The notes: a model not told the origin generated them from the letters alone. A stretch of 14,966 bases of DNA from Serpentinimonas sp. (GCA_025458665.1 JALOSG010000051.1:1-14966); one strand, 5' to 3'. Positions 7,067-14,407 are shown, counted from the stretch's first letter. Program-made: numbers and translations.

Positions 7067-8164
7067 TCAGCAAAGGCTCTGCTCCAGACCCTGCTCCAGA
7101 ATGTCGCGCGGCAGGTCTATGCCGATGAACACCATCTTGCTGATGCGCTCTTCGGTAGGCCCCCAGGGAGCGCCCAGGTCGCTGCCCATGAGCTGGTGAA
7201 CGCCCTGAAAAATCACCTTGCGGTCGGTGCCGTTCATGTTCAGAACGCCCTTGTAGCGCAGCATGCGCGGACCGTACACCTGCACGATGGCTCCCAGGAA
7301 GTCTTCCAGCTTGGCCGGATCGAACGGCCGGGTGGCGCGGTAGACGAAGCTCTTCACATCGTCATCGATGTGGTGGTGGTGACCGTGCCCGCCGTGCTGG
7401 TGCGAGGGGTGGTTGCAGTGCTCGCCGTGCACATGATCGTGGTCGTGATCGTGGTCATGCCCATGATCGTGGGCATGGTCGTGACCGTGATCGTGATCAT
7501 GGTCATCGGCCTTGAGGAAGTCGGGGTCGATGTCGAGCTTGGCGTTCAGGTTGAAGCCGCGCAGGTCGAGCACCTTGGCCAGCGGCACTTCCCCGAAATG
7601 CGCTTTCTGCATGGGCGCGCGCGGGTTCATGTGCTTCAGGCGGTGTACCAGCGCGTCGTATTCCTCTTCGGCCACCAGGTCGGACTTGCTGATGAAGATC
7701 TGGTCGGCAAAACCCACCTGGCGGCGGGCTTCTTGGCGGTCGTTCAATTGCTGGGCGGCGTGCTTGGCGTCCACCAGCGTGATGATGGAGTCGAGCAGGT
7801 AACTCTCGGCCACCTCATCGTCCATGAAGAAAGTTTGCGCCACGGGGCCGGGGTCGGCCACGCCGGTGGTTTCGATCACGATGCGCTCGAAGTCCAGCTC
7901 ACCAGCGCGGCGCTTGGCAGCCAGCAGTTGCAGCGTGCTGCGCAGGTCTTCGCGGATGGTGCAGCACACGCAGCCGTTGCTCATCTGGATGATCTGCTCT
8001 TCGGTGTCGGCCACCAGTATGTCGTTGTCGATGTTCTCTTCGCCGAATTCGTTCTCGATGACCGCGATCTTCTGGCCGTGTGCCTCGTGCAGCACGCGCT
8101 TGAGCAAGGTGGTTTTGCCAGAGCCGAGGAAGCCGGTGAGGATGGTGGCGGGAATGAGTGACAT
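7067..8164 (-). CDS. COG0523/CobW-family GTPase, probable metal (zinc) chaperone
   Basis: COG0523 proteins are G3E-class GTPases that insert or traffic metals such as zinc or cobalt. The 365-residue product has Walker A GFLGSGKT (11-18), the signature metal-binding GCVCC (64-68, a CxCC motif), ETTG (98-101) and the guanine-recognition element SKSD (159-162). A His/Asp-rich insertion at about 220-267 holds 22 histidines. The CobW C-terminal domain begins near residue 272. The start ATG at 8164 gives MSLIPATILTGFLGSGKT, the family's usual N-terminus; the frame is open further upstream but that sequence is unlike the family. It lies 142 nt after xerC and 99 nt before dksA. Zinc is my inferred metal, from the His-rich loop and the neighbour, not shown directly. 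Confidence 0.92.
   Translation of the reverse strand: MSLIPATILTGFLGSGKTTLLKRVLHEAHGQKIAVIENEFGEENIDNDILVADTEEQIIQMSNGCVCCTIREDLRSTLQLLAAKRRAGELDFERIVIETTGVADPGPVAQTFFMDDEVAESYLLDSIITLVDAKHAAQQLNDRQEARRQVGFADQIFISKSDLVAEEEYDALVHRLKHMNPRAPMQKAHFGEVPLAKVLDLRGFNLNAKLDIDPDFLKADDHDHDHGHDHAHDHGHDHDHDHDHVHGEHCNHPSHQHGGHGHHHHIDDDVKSFVYRATRPFDPAKLEDFLGAIVQVYGPRMLRYKGVLNMNGTDRKVIFQGVHQLMGSDLGAPWGPTEERISKMVFIGIDLPRDILEQGLEQSLC
7433..7504 (-). repeat. Tandem hexanucleotide-like repeat encoding Asp-His pairs in the CobW-type GTPase
   Basis: The coding strand repeats CATGAC/CACGAT-like units in 6-nt steps, giving alternating D-H residues (about 221-244) with occasional Gly, Ala or Val. Such arrays change length readily by slippage in multiples of two codons and so would vary the number of metal-binding histidines without breaking the frame. 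Degenerate third positions reduce slippage compared with a perfect repeat. Confidence 0.7.
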
Positions 8165-8306
8165 GAAGCGTAAATCCCTGAAAACTGAAGACCTGAAGCG
8201 CTGGCCGATGGGGCAGAAGGCGCCATGCAGGCTGGTAAGAGCAGGCGCCCGCAGAGGCAAGCAACCCCCGTGCCCGGCGCCAAGTAAACCACTCAGTGTA
8301 GTGCTT

Positions 8307-9353
8307 TTAGCCGCCCTTGGCCTGGCCCTTGGGAGGGTCGGGGGAATCCTGTGGCGCAGGCCCCACCCCGGTGGCTCCGGGGCGGGCAGGCGCGCGCCCG
8401 GCACGCGGGTGGGCGCTTTCGTAAGCCCGTGCCAGGTGCTGGAAATCCAGCCGGGTGTACACCTGCGTGGTAGCAATGTTGGCATGGCCCAGCAGCTCCT
8501 GAACGCCGCGCAGGTCCTGGCTGGACTGCAGCACATGGCTGGCAAAGGTGTGGCGCAGCATGTGCGGGTGTACCGGGGCCGCCAGGCCGGCGCGCACCGA
8601 ACGCTGGCGCAACCGCAGGCGCAGGGTTTTGGGGGTCAGGCGTTCGCCGCTGCGGCCTATGAACAGCGCGGGGCTGGCGGGGTCTGCCGCACCCGTTTTC
8701 ACCCAGGTCTGGCGGCAGGCCAGCCAGGCCTTCAGCGCGCGCAAGGCCGGCGCGCCCACCGGTACGCTGCGCCATTTGCTGCCTTTGCCCAGCACGTGCA
8801 CCTCGCCGGCTTCGGCATCGACCCAACCGCGCGCGGCAGGGCCGGCCTGCACGTCCAGGCCCACCAGCTCGGCCAGGCGCAGGCCAGAACCATAGAGCAG
8901 CTCCACCATGCACTGGTCGCGTGCCTCCCGCACCGGGTCGGCATCGGGCTGCTGGTGGTCGGCCAGCAGCAACGCCTCTTCCACGGCCAGCGCCTTGGGC
9001 AGTGGCTTGCCCGCCTTCGGGGCGCGCACGCCCGCCACCGGGTTCACGGGCACGGCGCCACTGCGGCCCAGCCAGGCAAAAAACCCGCGCCACCCCGACA
9101 GAATCAGGGCCAGGCCTGCCGGCTTCAGGCCGCTGCCATGGAGTTGCGCCACCCAGCGGCGAATGTGCGCTTCCCGCACGTCGGCCCACCCCAGGCCGGC
9201 TTCGGTGCAAAGCCGGTGCAGGCGCAGCAGATGCTCCCGGTAAAGGACCGCGGTGCGCTCGGCCAGGCGTTTCTCGAAACGCACATGGGCCAAATACTGC
9301 TCCACCCGCTCCAGGAAAGGATCGGACGGCGGGGTGGGCAGCGCGGTGGTCAT
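8307..9353 (-). CDS. xerC: XerC, tyrosine recombinase for chromosome dimer resolution
   Basis: XerC with XerD resolves chromosome dimers at dif near the division septum. The 348-residue product has an N-terminal SAM-like core-binding domain (about 10-110) and a catalytic domain. Expected active-site residues are all visible: R159 (YGSGLRLAEL), K190 (GKGSKWR), H264 and R267 (HPHMLRHTF), H290 (LGHANI) and nucleophile Y299 (TTQVYTR). A Pro/Gly/Ala-rich tail of about 35 residues after the tyrosine is longer than in E. coli XerC (298 residues). ATG 9353 overlaps the DUF484 stop as ATGA, fixing the start and indicating coupling. Gene order dapF-DUF484-xerC is the classical one, supporting XerC over an integrase. 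Confidence 0.95.
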   Translation of the reverse strand: MTTALPTPPSDPFLERVEQYLAHVRFEKRLAERTAVLYREHLLRLHRLCTEAGLGWADVREAHIRRWVAQLHGSGLKPAGLALILSGWRGFFAWLGRSGAVPVNPVAGVRAPKAGKPLPKALAVEEALLLADHQQPDADPVREARDQCMVELLYGSGLRLAELVGLDVQAGPAARGWVDAEAGEVHVLGKGSKWRSVPVGAPALRALKAWLACRQTWVKTGAADPASPALFIGRSGERLTPKTLRLRLRQRSVRAGLAAPVHPHMLRHTFASHVLQSSQDLRGVQELLGHANIATTQVYTRLDFQHLARAYESAHPRAGRAPARPGATGVGPAPQDSPDPPKGQAKGG

Positions 9354-10024
9354 GCCGGGTTCAGACGCTCCAGCGCAGCCGATGCCAGCTGGCCCAGGCG
9401 CTCCAGAAAATCGGTGCCCATGGAGGACTGGAAGCGCTGCGCATCGGGCGAGCCCAGCACCAGCAAGCCGAATGTGCTGCCCGGCGCGGGCACCACAGAC
9501 GGAGCCACCGCATCCACCGAACGCAGAGGAATCAGCGCAATGGACTTGGCTTCCTCCGGGTGCTCCAGCCACTGCACGGCCTCCAGGCCCGGGTTGTCGC
9601 CGCAATAGGGCGTGGTGAGGGAAGCCGCAAAGGCACGCACTTCGTCGCTGGCCGTGCCGGTGGCCCACAGGCTGATGGCGGCCTGCGGCACCTGGAACTG
9701 GCGGCGCAGCTGGTCGATGACCACGGCTGGCAGGTCGGTGGCATCGCGGGTGGACAGCAGGCCCAGCGTCCAGCGGTGCAGGCTGTCGGCAATGTGCATG
9801 TTTTCCTGGCCATGGCGAATCATGTCGGCCGCCTTGAGTTCCAGCCCACGCACTTTCTCGCGCAGCATCTCGGCCTGTCTTTCCTGCAGGCTGATGGCGC
9901 GCTGGCCGTGCGGGCTGGTCAGCTGGATGCTGGCCAGCAGATCGGCGTGGCGCTCGAAAAAGCCGGGGGTATGGGCCAGAAAGTCGGCGATGTCGTCTTC
10001 GGTGATGGGGGCGAACTGGGTCAT
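9350..10024 (-). CDS. DUF484 family protein (GAF-like)
   Basis: This 224-residue cytoplasmic protein belongs to the DUF484 family, whose members usually sit between dapF and xerC, as here. The N-terminus ITEDDIADFLAHTPGFFERH and SPHGQRAISLQERQAEMLR is the family's recognisable block. A helical segment (about 45-85) leads into a GAF-like C-terminal domain. The biochemical role is not established; GAF-type folds often bind small ligands. The start ATG at 10024 lies 25 nt after the dapF stop. The last bases overlap the xerC start by four, so xerC translation is likely coupled to this gene. Confidence 0.92.
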   Translation of the reverse strand: MTQFAPITEDDIADFLAHTPGFFERHADLLASIQLTSPHGQRAISLQERQAEMLREKVRGLELKAADMIRHGQENMHIADSLHRWTLGLLSTRDATDLPAVVIDQLRRQFQVPQAAISLWATGTASDEVRAFAASLTTPYCGDNPGLEAVQWLEHPEEAKSIALIPLRSVDAVAPSVVPAPGSTFGLLVLGSPDAQRFQSSMGTDFLERLGQLASAALERLNPA

Positions 10025-10049
10025 GGGTGCCTGGGTGCAGGAGGTTGGG

Positions 10050-10982
10050 TCAGGGGAGATTCGGTGGCAAGTGCGGGTCGGAGTCCGGCAGTTCTATGCT
10101 GCCTTCGAACACGGTGGTGGCTGGGCCGGTCATGAACACGGGCGCCTGCCAGGGGGGCGTTCCGTGTGCGCTACCGGCCCATTCGATGGTGAGCTGGCCG
10201 CCCAGGGCCTGCACGTCCACGCGCTGGTCCAGCCAGCCGTGGCGTATGCCTGCCACCACGGCCGCGCAGGCGCCAGTACCGCAGGCCAGCGTTTCGCCCA
10301 CGCCACGCTCGAACACGCGCAGCTTGACCTGGGTGCGCGACAGCACCTGCATAAAACCGACGTTCACTCGGCGCGGGAAACAGGGGTGGTTCTCTATGTG
10401 TGGGCCCAGGGTCTGCACGGGCGCGGTGTGGGTGTCGGGCACGCGCAGCACGGCGTGCGGGTTGCCCATGGACAGCACGGACACCAGGGCCAGCGGCTGG
10501 CCATGGCCGGGCGGGCCCGCCAGCGGGTTGGGCAATGCCCAGCTTTCCCAGCCGTCCAGCGCTGTCGCGCTGAGTCCACGCGGGTCGAAAGGAATGTCGG
10601 GAAGACCGAAGGTGGGTGGCCCCATGTCCACGGTCACGCGGCCGTCGGTGTCCATGCGCAGTTCCAGGGTGCCTTGCTGCACCTTCACGCGCACCCGGTC
10701 TTTCTGGGTCAGGCCACGCTCGCGCACGTAACGCACGAAGCAGCGCGCGCCGTTGCCGCAGTGCTCCACCTCGCCGCCATCGGCGTTGTGGATCACGTAC
10801 TCGAAATCCACCTCGGGGCTGGGGGGCGGGCGCACGGTAAGAATCTGGTCGGCCCCGACCCCGAAGTGCCGGTTGGCCAGAAAACGGTACTGCCATGCCG
10901 ACAGCCCGAGGCTGCCACGGGTTTCGTCGAGCACGACAAAGTCGTTGCCCGCACCCTGCATCTTGGTGAATGGGACGCGCAT
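10050..10982 (-). CDS. dapF: Diaminopimelate epimerase
   Basis: DapF interconverts LL- and meso-diaminopimelate, giving the meso form used for peptidoglycan and lysine. The two catalytic cysteines are visible: C75 in HCGNGARC and C234 in ACGTGACAA. Also present are the N-terminal motif KMQGAGNDFVVLD (8-19) and MGNPHAV (172-178). At 310 residues it is longer than E. coli DapF (274), mainly through an insertion at about 140-165 and a longer C-terminus. Start ATG at 10982 gives MRVPFTKMQGAGND, as in the family. It lies 48 nt downstream of the OmpA-like gene on the same strand, and its start codon sits inside a strong predicted hairpin (10979-11018). Confidence 0.97.
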   Translation of the reverse strand: MRVPFTKMQGAGNDFVVLDETRGSLGLSAWQYRFLANRHFGVGADQILTVRPPPSPEVDFEYVIHNADGGEVEHCGNGARCFVRYVRERGLTQKDRVRVKVQQGTLELRMDTDGRVTVDMGPPTFGLPDIPFDPRGLSATALDGWESWALPNPLAGPPGHGQPLALVSVLSMGNPHAVLRVPDTHTAPVQTLGPHIENHPCFPRRVNVGFMQVLSRTQVKLRVFERGVGETLACGTGACAAVVAGIRHGWLDQRVDVQALGGQLTIEWAGSAHGTPPWQAPVFMTGPATTVFEGSIELPDSDPHLPPNLP

Positions 10983-11018
10983 GGCCGCATTATCCGCCGA
11001 GTGGCGGTGCGGCCATGC
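10979..11018 (-). promoter_or_regulatory. Strong RNA hairpin enclosing the dapF start codon
   Basis: Plus-strand GCATGGCCGCA (10979-10989) is perfectly inverted at 11008-11018. Inside it, CCGCC (10994-10998) pairs with GGCGG (11003-11007) around a GAGT loop, with a 4-nt bulge (10990-10993). In the minus-strand transcript this is a 16-bp GC-rich hairpin whose 3' arm contains the dapF ATG (10980-10982) and whose inner arm holds the only SD-like purines (GGCGGA). It could limit dapF translation, or stabilise or end the upstream ompA-like mRNA; there is no U tract, so it is not a standard terminator. Confidence 0.7.
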
Positions 11019-11030
11019 AGGCCCGGCGCC

Positions 11031-11738
11031 TTACTGCGCCGGTTCGGCCATGAAGATTTCCACCCGGCGGTTGGCCGCGCGCCCTGTGGCGGTGCTGTTG
11101 TCAGCAATCGGCTCGCGCGAGCCACGCCCGTCAATGCCAATGGCGCTGGCCCGTGCGCCACGCGCCACCAGGTAGTCGCGGGTAGAGGCGGCGCGGTTCA
11201 CCGACAGCGGGTTGTTGATAGCGTCGGTGCCGGTGCTGTCGGTATGGCCGATGATGACCACGCGGGCATTCGGGTTCTGCACGAGGCCCTGGGCGAAGGT
11301 GTCCAGCACCGAGCGGAAATTCGGCTTGATGTCGGCCCGGCCCACGTCGAAGGACACATCGCTGGGGATGTTGAGCTTCAACTGGTTGTCGGCCGTGCGG
11401 GTGACTTCCACACCGGTACCCTGGGTGCTGGTTTCCATCTGGCGGCGCTGCTCTTCCATACGGGTGGACCATATGTGCCCCCCCACCGCACCCACGCCGG
11501 CACCCAGTACCGCACCGGTGGTGGCGCCTTTGCTGCCCCCGGTGAGCGCGCCCAGCACAGCGCCCGCTGCCGCGCCAATACCGGCGCCCTGGGCAGTGCC
11601 ACGCTGGGTTTCGGTCATGTTGGCGCAGCCGCCCAGCACCAGTGCGGCCAACAGCAAAGAGGGCAGCAGGACCGTGCGGGTGCGGTGTGTAGTGGGGAGG
11701 GATGGGCTGTGGCTGGATGCCATCGGTGTGTGTGTCAT
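11031..11738 (-). CDS. OmpA-family peptidoglycan-binding lipoprotein with glycine-zipper segment
   Basis: The product (235 residues) is a predicted outer-membrane lipoprotein that would tether the membrane to the wall. A signal peptide ends in lipobox LVLGGC, giving lipidated C38. A Gly/Ala-rich glycine-zipper segment (about 51-87, GAGIGAAAGAVLGAL) may insert into the membrane. The OmpA C-terminal domain (about 115-235) includes GHTDSTG (164-170) and NPLSVNRAA. D167 and R182 are spaced like E. coli OmpA D241 and R256, which bind meso-diaminopimelate. ATG 11738 is supported by AAGGAG six bases upstream; Met6 is a weaker alternative. It resembles YiaD-type lipoproteins. It is divergent from the Nudix-MBL gene and precedes dapF, the meso-diaminopimelate synthesis gene. 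Confidence 0.93.
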   Translation of the reverse strand: MTHTPMASSHSPSLPTTHRTRTVLLPSLLLAALVLGGCANMTETQRGTAQGAGIGAAAGAVLGALTGGSKGATTGAVLGAGVGAVGGHIWSTRMEEQRRQMETSTQGTGVEVTRTADNQLKLNIPSDVSFDVGRADIKPNFRSVLDTFAQGLVQNPNARVVIIGHTDSTGTDAINNPLSVNRAASTRDYLVARGARASAIGIDGRGSREPIADNSTATGRAANRRVEIFMAEPAQ

Positions 11739-11924
11739 GGGTCTCTCCTTGGAGCAGGGATACGGTAACGTTCCACTCGTGTTCGGAACTGCGCCAGGAG
11801 GACAGGAAGTCCGCGCTGGCTCCGTTACATTTTGCGCTTACGGGAGATTTTTATCGGCTTTGTGCCCGCCGTCGAATTGCTTTGTTACACAACTTGCACC
11901 TCGGCAAGCACGCGCCCTCCCGGC

Positions 11925-11930
11925 TATCCT
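11925..11930 (+). promoter_or_regulatory. Possible -10 element giving a leaderless Nudix-MBL transcript
   Basis: TATCCT ends seven bases before the ATG at 11938, and the intervening bases TGCCCCC contain no Shine-Dalgarno sequence. That spacing would put the transcription start on or next to the start codon. No convincing -35 lies 17 nt upstream (the closest TTGCAC at 11894 is 25 nt away), so this is tentative. The rest of the 199-bp divergent region (11739-11937) holds several GTTAC/GTAAC words but no identified gene. Confidence 0.3.
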
Positions 11931-11937
11931 TGCCCCC

Positions 11938-13614
11938 ATGGTCCGACCCTCCCAACAACTGCACGCCTGGCGTGAACCCCCTGCCCTGCTGAGCGCCGCC
12001 ACGGTGCTGCTGCTGCGCGACGGGCCCGATGGCTTTGAAGTGCTCATGACCCGGCGCTCTATGACCGCGAGCTTTGCGCCGGGCGCCTACGTGTTCCCGG
12101 GCGGCGGCATAGACCCGGCCGATGCCGCTTCGCACGACCTGGCCACGCGCCGCCCCACACAAAGCAGCCAGCACCTGACCGAAGCCATAGCCGCCATCCG
12201 CGAGAGCTTTGAGGAGCTGGGCCTGTTGCTGGCCCGCCACCCCGATGGGCGCTGGGCCGATGCCGCCGACATTGCCGCCATGGACCGGAAAGCCCCGTTC
12301 GCCGAACAGTGCCGCGCGCGCGGACTGAAGCTGGCGGCCGAGGGCGTGTTCGTGCTGGCCCACTGGCAGACCGACCGCGATTTGCCGCGCCGCTTCGATG
12401 TGCCCTTCCTGGCCGCCCGCATGCCCGAACACCAGACGCCCGACGCCGACGAGCACGAGCAGTTCGAGCCGGTATGGGTGCGCCCGGCCGACGCGCTGGA
12501 ACGCCACCGCGCCGGACAGTTTTTCATCATCTACCCCACCATACGCACGCTGGAGCGGCTGCAGGCCTACCGCACCGTGGACCATGTGCTGCAAGCCTGC
12601 GCCGTGAACGAGGCGCCACTGTGGCACAGCTGCCCGCGCGCCGGCTGGCTGGCCGGCAAAGAACAGCGCTACATGGAGCATGAGGCGCCATTCGGCGAGC
12701 TGGAACTGGTGTGCCCGGACGGCCAGTTGCTGCACCACCTGGACTGGCAGACCAGCCACCCCGTGGCCTTGCTGAAGAACGTGCAGCGGCTCACCGCTCC
12801 CAACCCGGGCTTCATGACCGGGCCCGGCACCAACAGCTACGTGGTGGGCGACCCGGACACCGGCTACATCGTCATCGACCCGGGGCCCGACGACCCGGAA
12901 CACCTGGAACGCCTGTGGCGTGCCGCGGGTGGCGATGTGCGCCAGATTGTGTGCACCCATTCGCACCCCGACCACTCGCCCGGCGCCTTGCCCCTGCAGG
13001 CGCTGTGCGCGCGGCATGCGGCCCAGCGCGGTGGCCACGCGCCCCCCATTCTGGGGCTGCCCAGCGGGCCCACCTCGCGCCGCGACAGCCAGTTTGCCCC
13101 CGACCGCGCACTGGCCCACGGCGAGCGGCTGGTGCTGGCGCCAGCCAGCGGCGCTGCCGAGGGCACCCACACCCTGCGGGTGCTGCACACACCGGGCCAT
13201 GCGTCCAACCACCTGTGCCTGGTACTGGAAGAAGACGGCCTGCTGTTCAGCGGCGACCACATTCTGAACGGCAGCACCACCGTCATAGACCCGCCCGATG
13301 GCAACATGGACGCCTACCTACAGTCGCTGGATGCGCTCAGCGAAGCCTGCACCGCGCACGCCATACGCTTCATTCTGCCGGCGCACGGTTACGTGCTGGG
13401 CCACGCCCCCGATGCCATTGCCCAGCTGAAAGCGCACCGGCTGAAGCGCGAAGCCAAGGTGGCGGCAGCCATGGCCGCCCTGCCCGGCGGCAGCCACGAC
13501 GACTGGGTGCGGCTGGCCTACGACGATGTGCCCGAGCGGCTCTGGCCCGTGGCCAAACGCTCCTTGCTGGCGCATGTGGAACGGGTGCAAAGCCTGGCCG
13601 GCAGCCATGGCTGA
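11938..13614 (+). CDS. Nudix hydrolase-metallo-beta-lactamase fusion protein
   Basis: The 558-residue product fuses two hydrolase domains. Residues about 15-215 resemble a Nudix fold of the NUDT19/NUDT7 type: after FPGGGIDP (53-60) there is a long insertion, then the metal-binding end of the Nudix box, RESFEELGLL (88-97, with E89, E92, E93). Residues about 275-490 form a metallo-beta-lactamase domain like LACTB2: THSHPDHS carries H341, H343, D345 and H346, with H421 (TPGH), D440 (SGDH) and H483 (LPAHG). A C-terminal helical, winged-helix-like tail (about 495-550) also fits LACTB2. Substrates are unknown; Nudix relatives act on CoA esters and LACTB2 is an endoribonuclease. ATG 11938 has no ribosome site. 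The 3' end overlaps the next gene by 8 bp. Confidence 0.88.
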   Translation: MVRPSQQLHAWREPPALLSAATVLLLRDGPDGFEVLMTRRSMTASFAPGAYVFPGGGIDPADAASHDLATRRPTQSSQHLTEAIAAIRESFEELGLLLARHPDGRWADAADIAAMDRKAPFAEQCRARGLKLAAEGVFVLAHWQTDRDLPRRFDVPFLAARMPEHQTPDADEHEQFEPVWVRPADALERHRAGQFFIIYPTIRTLERLQAYRTVDHVLQACAVNEAPLWHSCPRAGWLAGKEQRYMEHEAPFGELELVCPDGQLLHHLDWQTSHPVALLKNVQRLTAPNPGFMTGPGTNSYVVGDPDTGYIVIDPGPDDPEHLERLWRAAGGDVRQIVCTHSHPDHSPGALPLQALCARHAAQRGGHAPPILGLPSGPTSRRDSQFAPDRALAHGERLVLAPASGAAEGTHTLRVLHTPGHASNHLCLVLEEDGLLFSGDHILNGSTTVIDPPDGNMDAYLQSLDALSEACTAHAIRFILPAHGYVLGHAPDAIAQLKAHRLKREAKVAAAMAALPGGSHDDWVRLAYDDVPERLWPVAKRSLLAHVERVQSLAGSHG

Positions 13615-14401
13615 GAGCGAACTGCAACGCCTCTCCAAATGCGTGATGGCGCTGCGCGGCTGTTCCCGCGCCGAGGCCGAACGCCTGATAGAGGCCGGCT
13701 GGGTGCAGGTGGATGGTGTGGTGGTGGACGACCCAGCCCGGCGCGCACTGCCGGGCAGCGTGGCGGTGGCCGAAGGCGCCGAGTCCAGCCTGCTGCGCCC
13801 TGCCACGGTACTGTGGCACCAGGCACCTGGGCCGGCAGCCGCGGACGCCACAACAGCACTGGAAGGGCTGGTGGCTTCTGGCGCCCTGACGCGCTGGCAC
13901 CTGCGGCAGCTGCAATGCATGACACCGCTACCGCTCCCCACGCCGCCGGCTCAGGCCAGCGGGCTGGTGGTGTGGGTGCAGGACGTGCGCCTGCAGCGGG
14001 CCTGGCAGGAGCAGGCCGCGCTCATGGAAGAAGAATGGCGGGTGGAATGGCGACCCGCCTCGGACGCGGCGCCACCGTTCGCATGGCCCACGGCCGAGCA
14101 ACTCACAGCACTCCAAAGGCAGGCGCAGCCCGGCCTGCTGAAACCCCTGCGCGGCACACTGGCGGCGCAACGGCACATCAAGGCCAGCGTCAGCAGCCAG
14201 AACGCCGAGCGGGTGCTGTTGCGGCTGGTGATGAAAGGCCACGACGCCCTGGCTTTGCCCGCCTGGCTGGAAGCGGTGGCAGCCACTTCAGCAAGCGGCT
14301 GGCAACTGGCTGGCCTGCACCGGCAGCGCCTGGGTCGGCTGGCGCTGGGCCAGCTGGCCCCGGGAACAGGCCGGGTGCTGGACCCGCTGGAGCGGTTCTG
14401 A
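13607..14401 (+). CDS. S4-domain protein resembling an RluB/RluF pseudouridine synthase without its catalytic motif
   Basis: The 264-residue product begins with an S4 RNA-binding domain (about 8-52: QRLSKCVMALRGCSRAEAER, then GWVQVDG), as in RluB, RluE and RluF. The remaining length and spacing fit a small pseudouridine synthase, with SGLVVWVQD (118-126) lying where those enzymes have SxGLxxLT. The catalytic GRLDxxSxGL motif reads PTPPAQASGL (111-120), so the essential Asp is replaced, apparently by Pro. The C-terminal part (about 190-260, ERVLLRLVMKGH) fits the enzyme's final strand-helix region only loosely. I infer an RNA-binding pseudo-enzyme, not an active synthase. ATG 13607 overlaps the previous stop by 8 bp, suggesting coupled expression. 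It ends six bases before the converging minus-strand gene. Confidence 0.8.
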   Translation: MAESELQRLSKCVMALRGCSRAEAERLIEAGWVQVDGVVVDDPARRALPGSVAVAEGAESSLLRPATVLWHQAPGPAAADATTALEGLVASGALTRWHLRQLQCMTPLPLPTPPAQASGLVVWVQDVRLQRAWQEQAALMEEEWRVEWRPASDAAPPFAWPTAEQLTALQRQAQPGLLKPLRGTLAAQRHIKASVSSQNAERVLLRLVMKGHDALALPAWLEAVAATSASGWQLAGLHRQRLGRLALGQLAPGTGRVLDPLERF

Positions 14402-14407
14402 CCCGGT

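Noticed and set aside
7433..7504. Short regular repeats that could suggest a CRISPR-like or satellite array
   Set aside because: The 6-nt units are in frame and encode Asp-His pairs; there are no spacers or cas genes.
8165..8306. Possible cobalamin riboswitch or Zur operator upstream of the CobW-type gene
   Set aside because: I found no B12-box-like sequence and no Zur-type palindrome; only a weak 4-bp dyad near 8292-8305.
8165..8545. Upstream extension of the CobW-type GTPase by 127 residues
   Set aside because: The extension overlaps xerC and does not resemble the family; ATG 8164 gives the standard N-terminus directly before Walker A.
9354..9668. Upstream extension of xerC
   Set aside because: It would lie inside the DUF484 gene; the ATGA overlap at 9350-9353 gives the normal XerC start.
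10979..11018. Intrinsic terminator for the OmpA-like gene
   Set aside because: The hairpin is strong but no U tract follows; the dapF coding sequence starts within its 3' arm, so I list it as a regulatory structure instead.
9612..11768. Plus-strand open frame of 718 codons across DUF484, dapF and the OmpA-like gene
   Set aside because: It crosses three recognised genes on the other strand and has no domain signature; it is a GC-rich shadow.
11851..13260. Minus-strand open frame of 469 codons opposite the Nudix-MBL gene
   Set aside because: The plus strand encodes clear catalytic motifs throughout; the antisense product has none.
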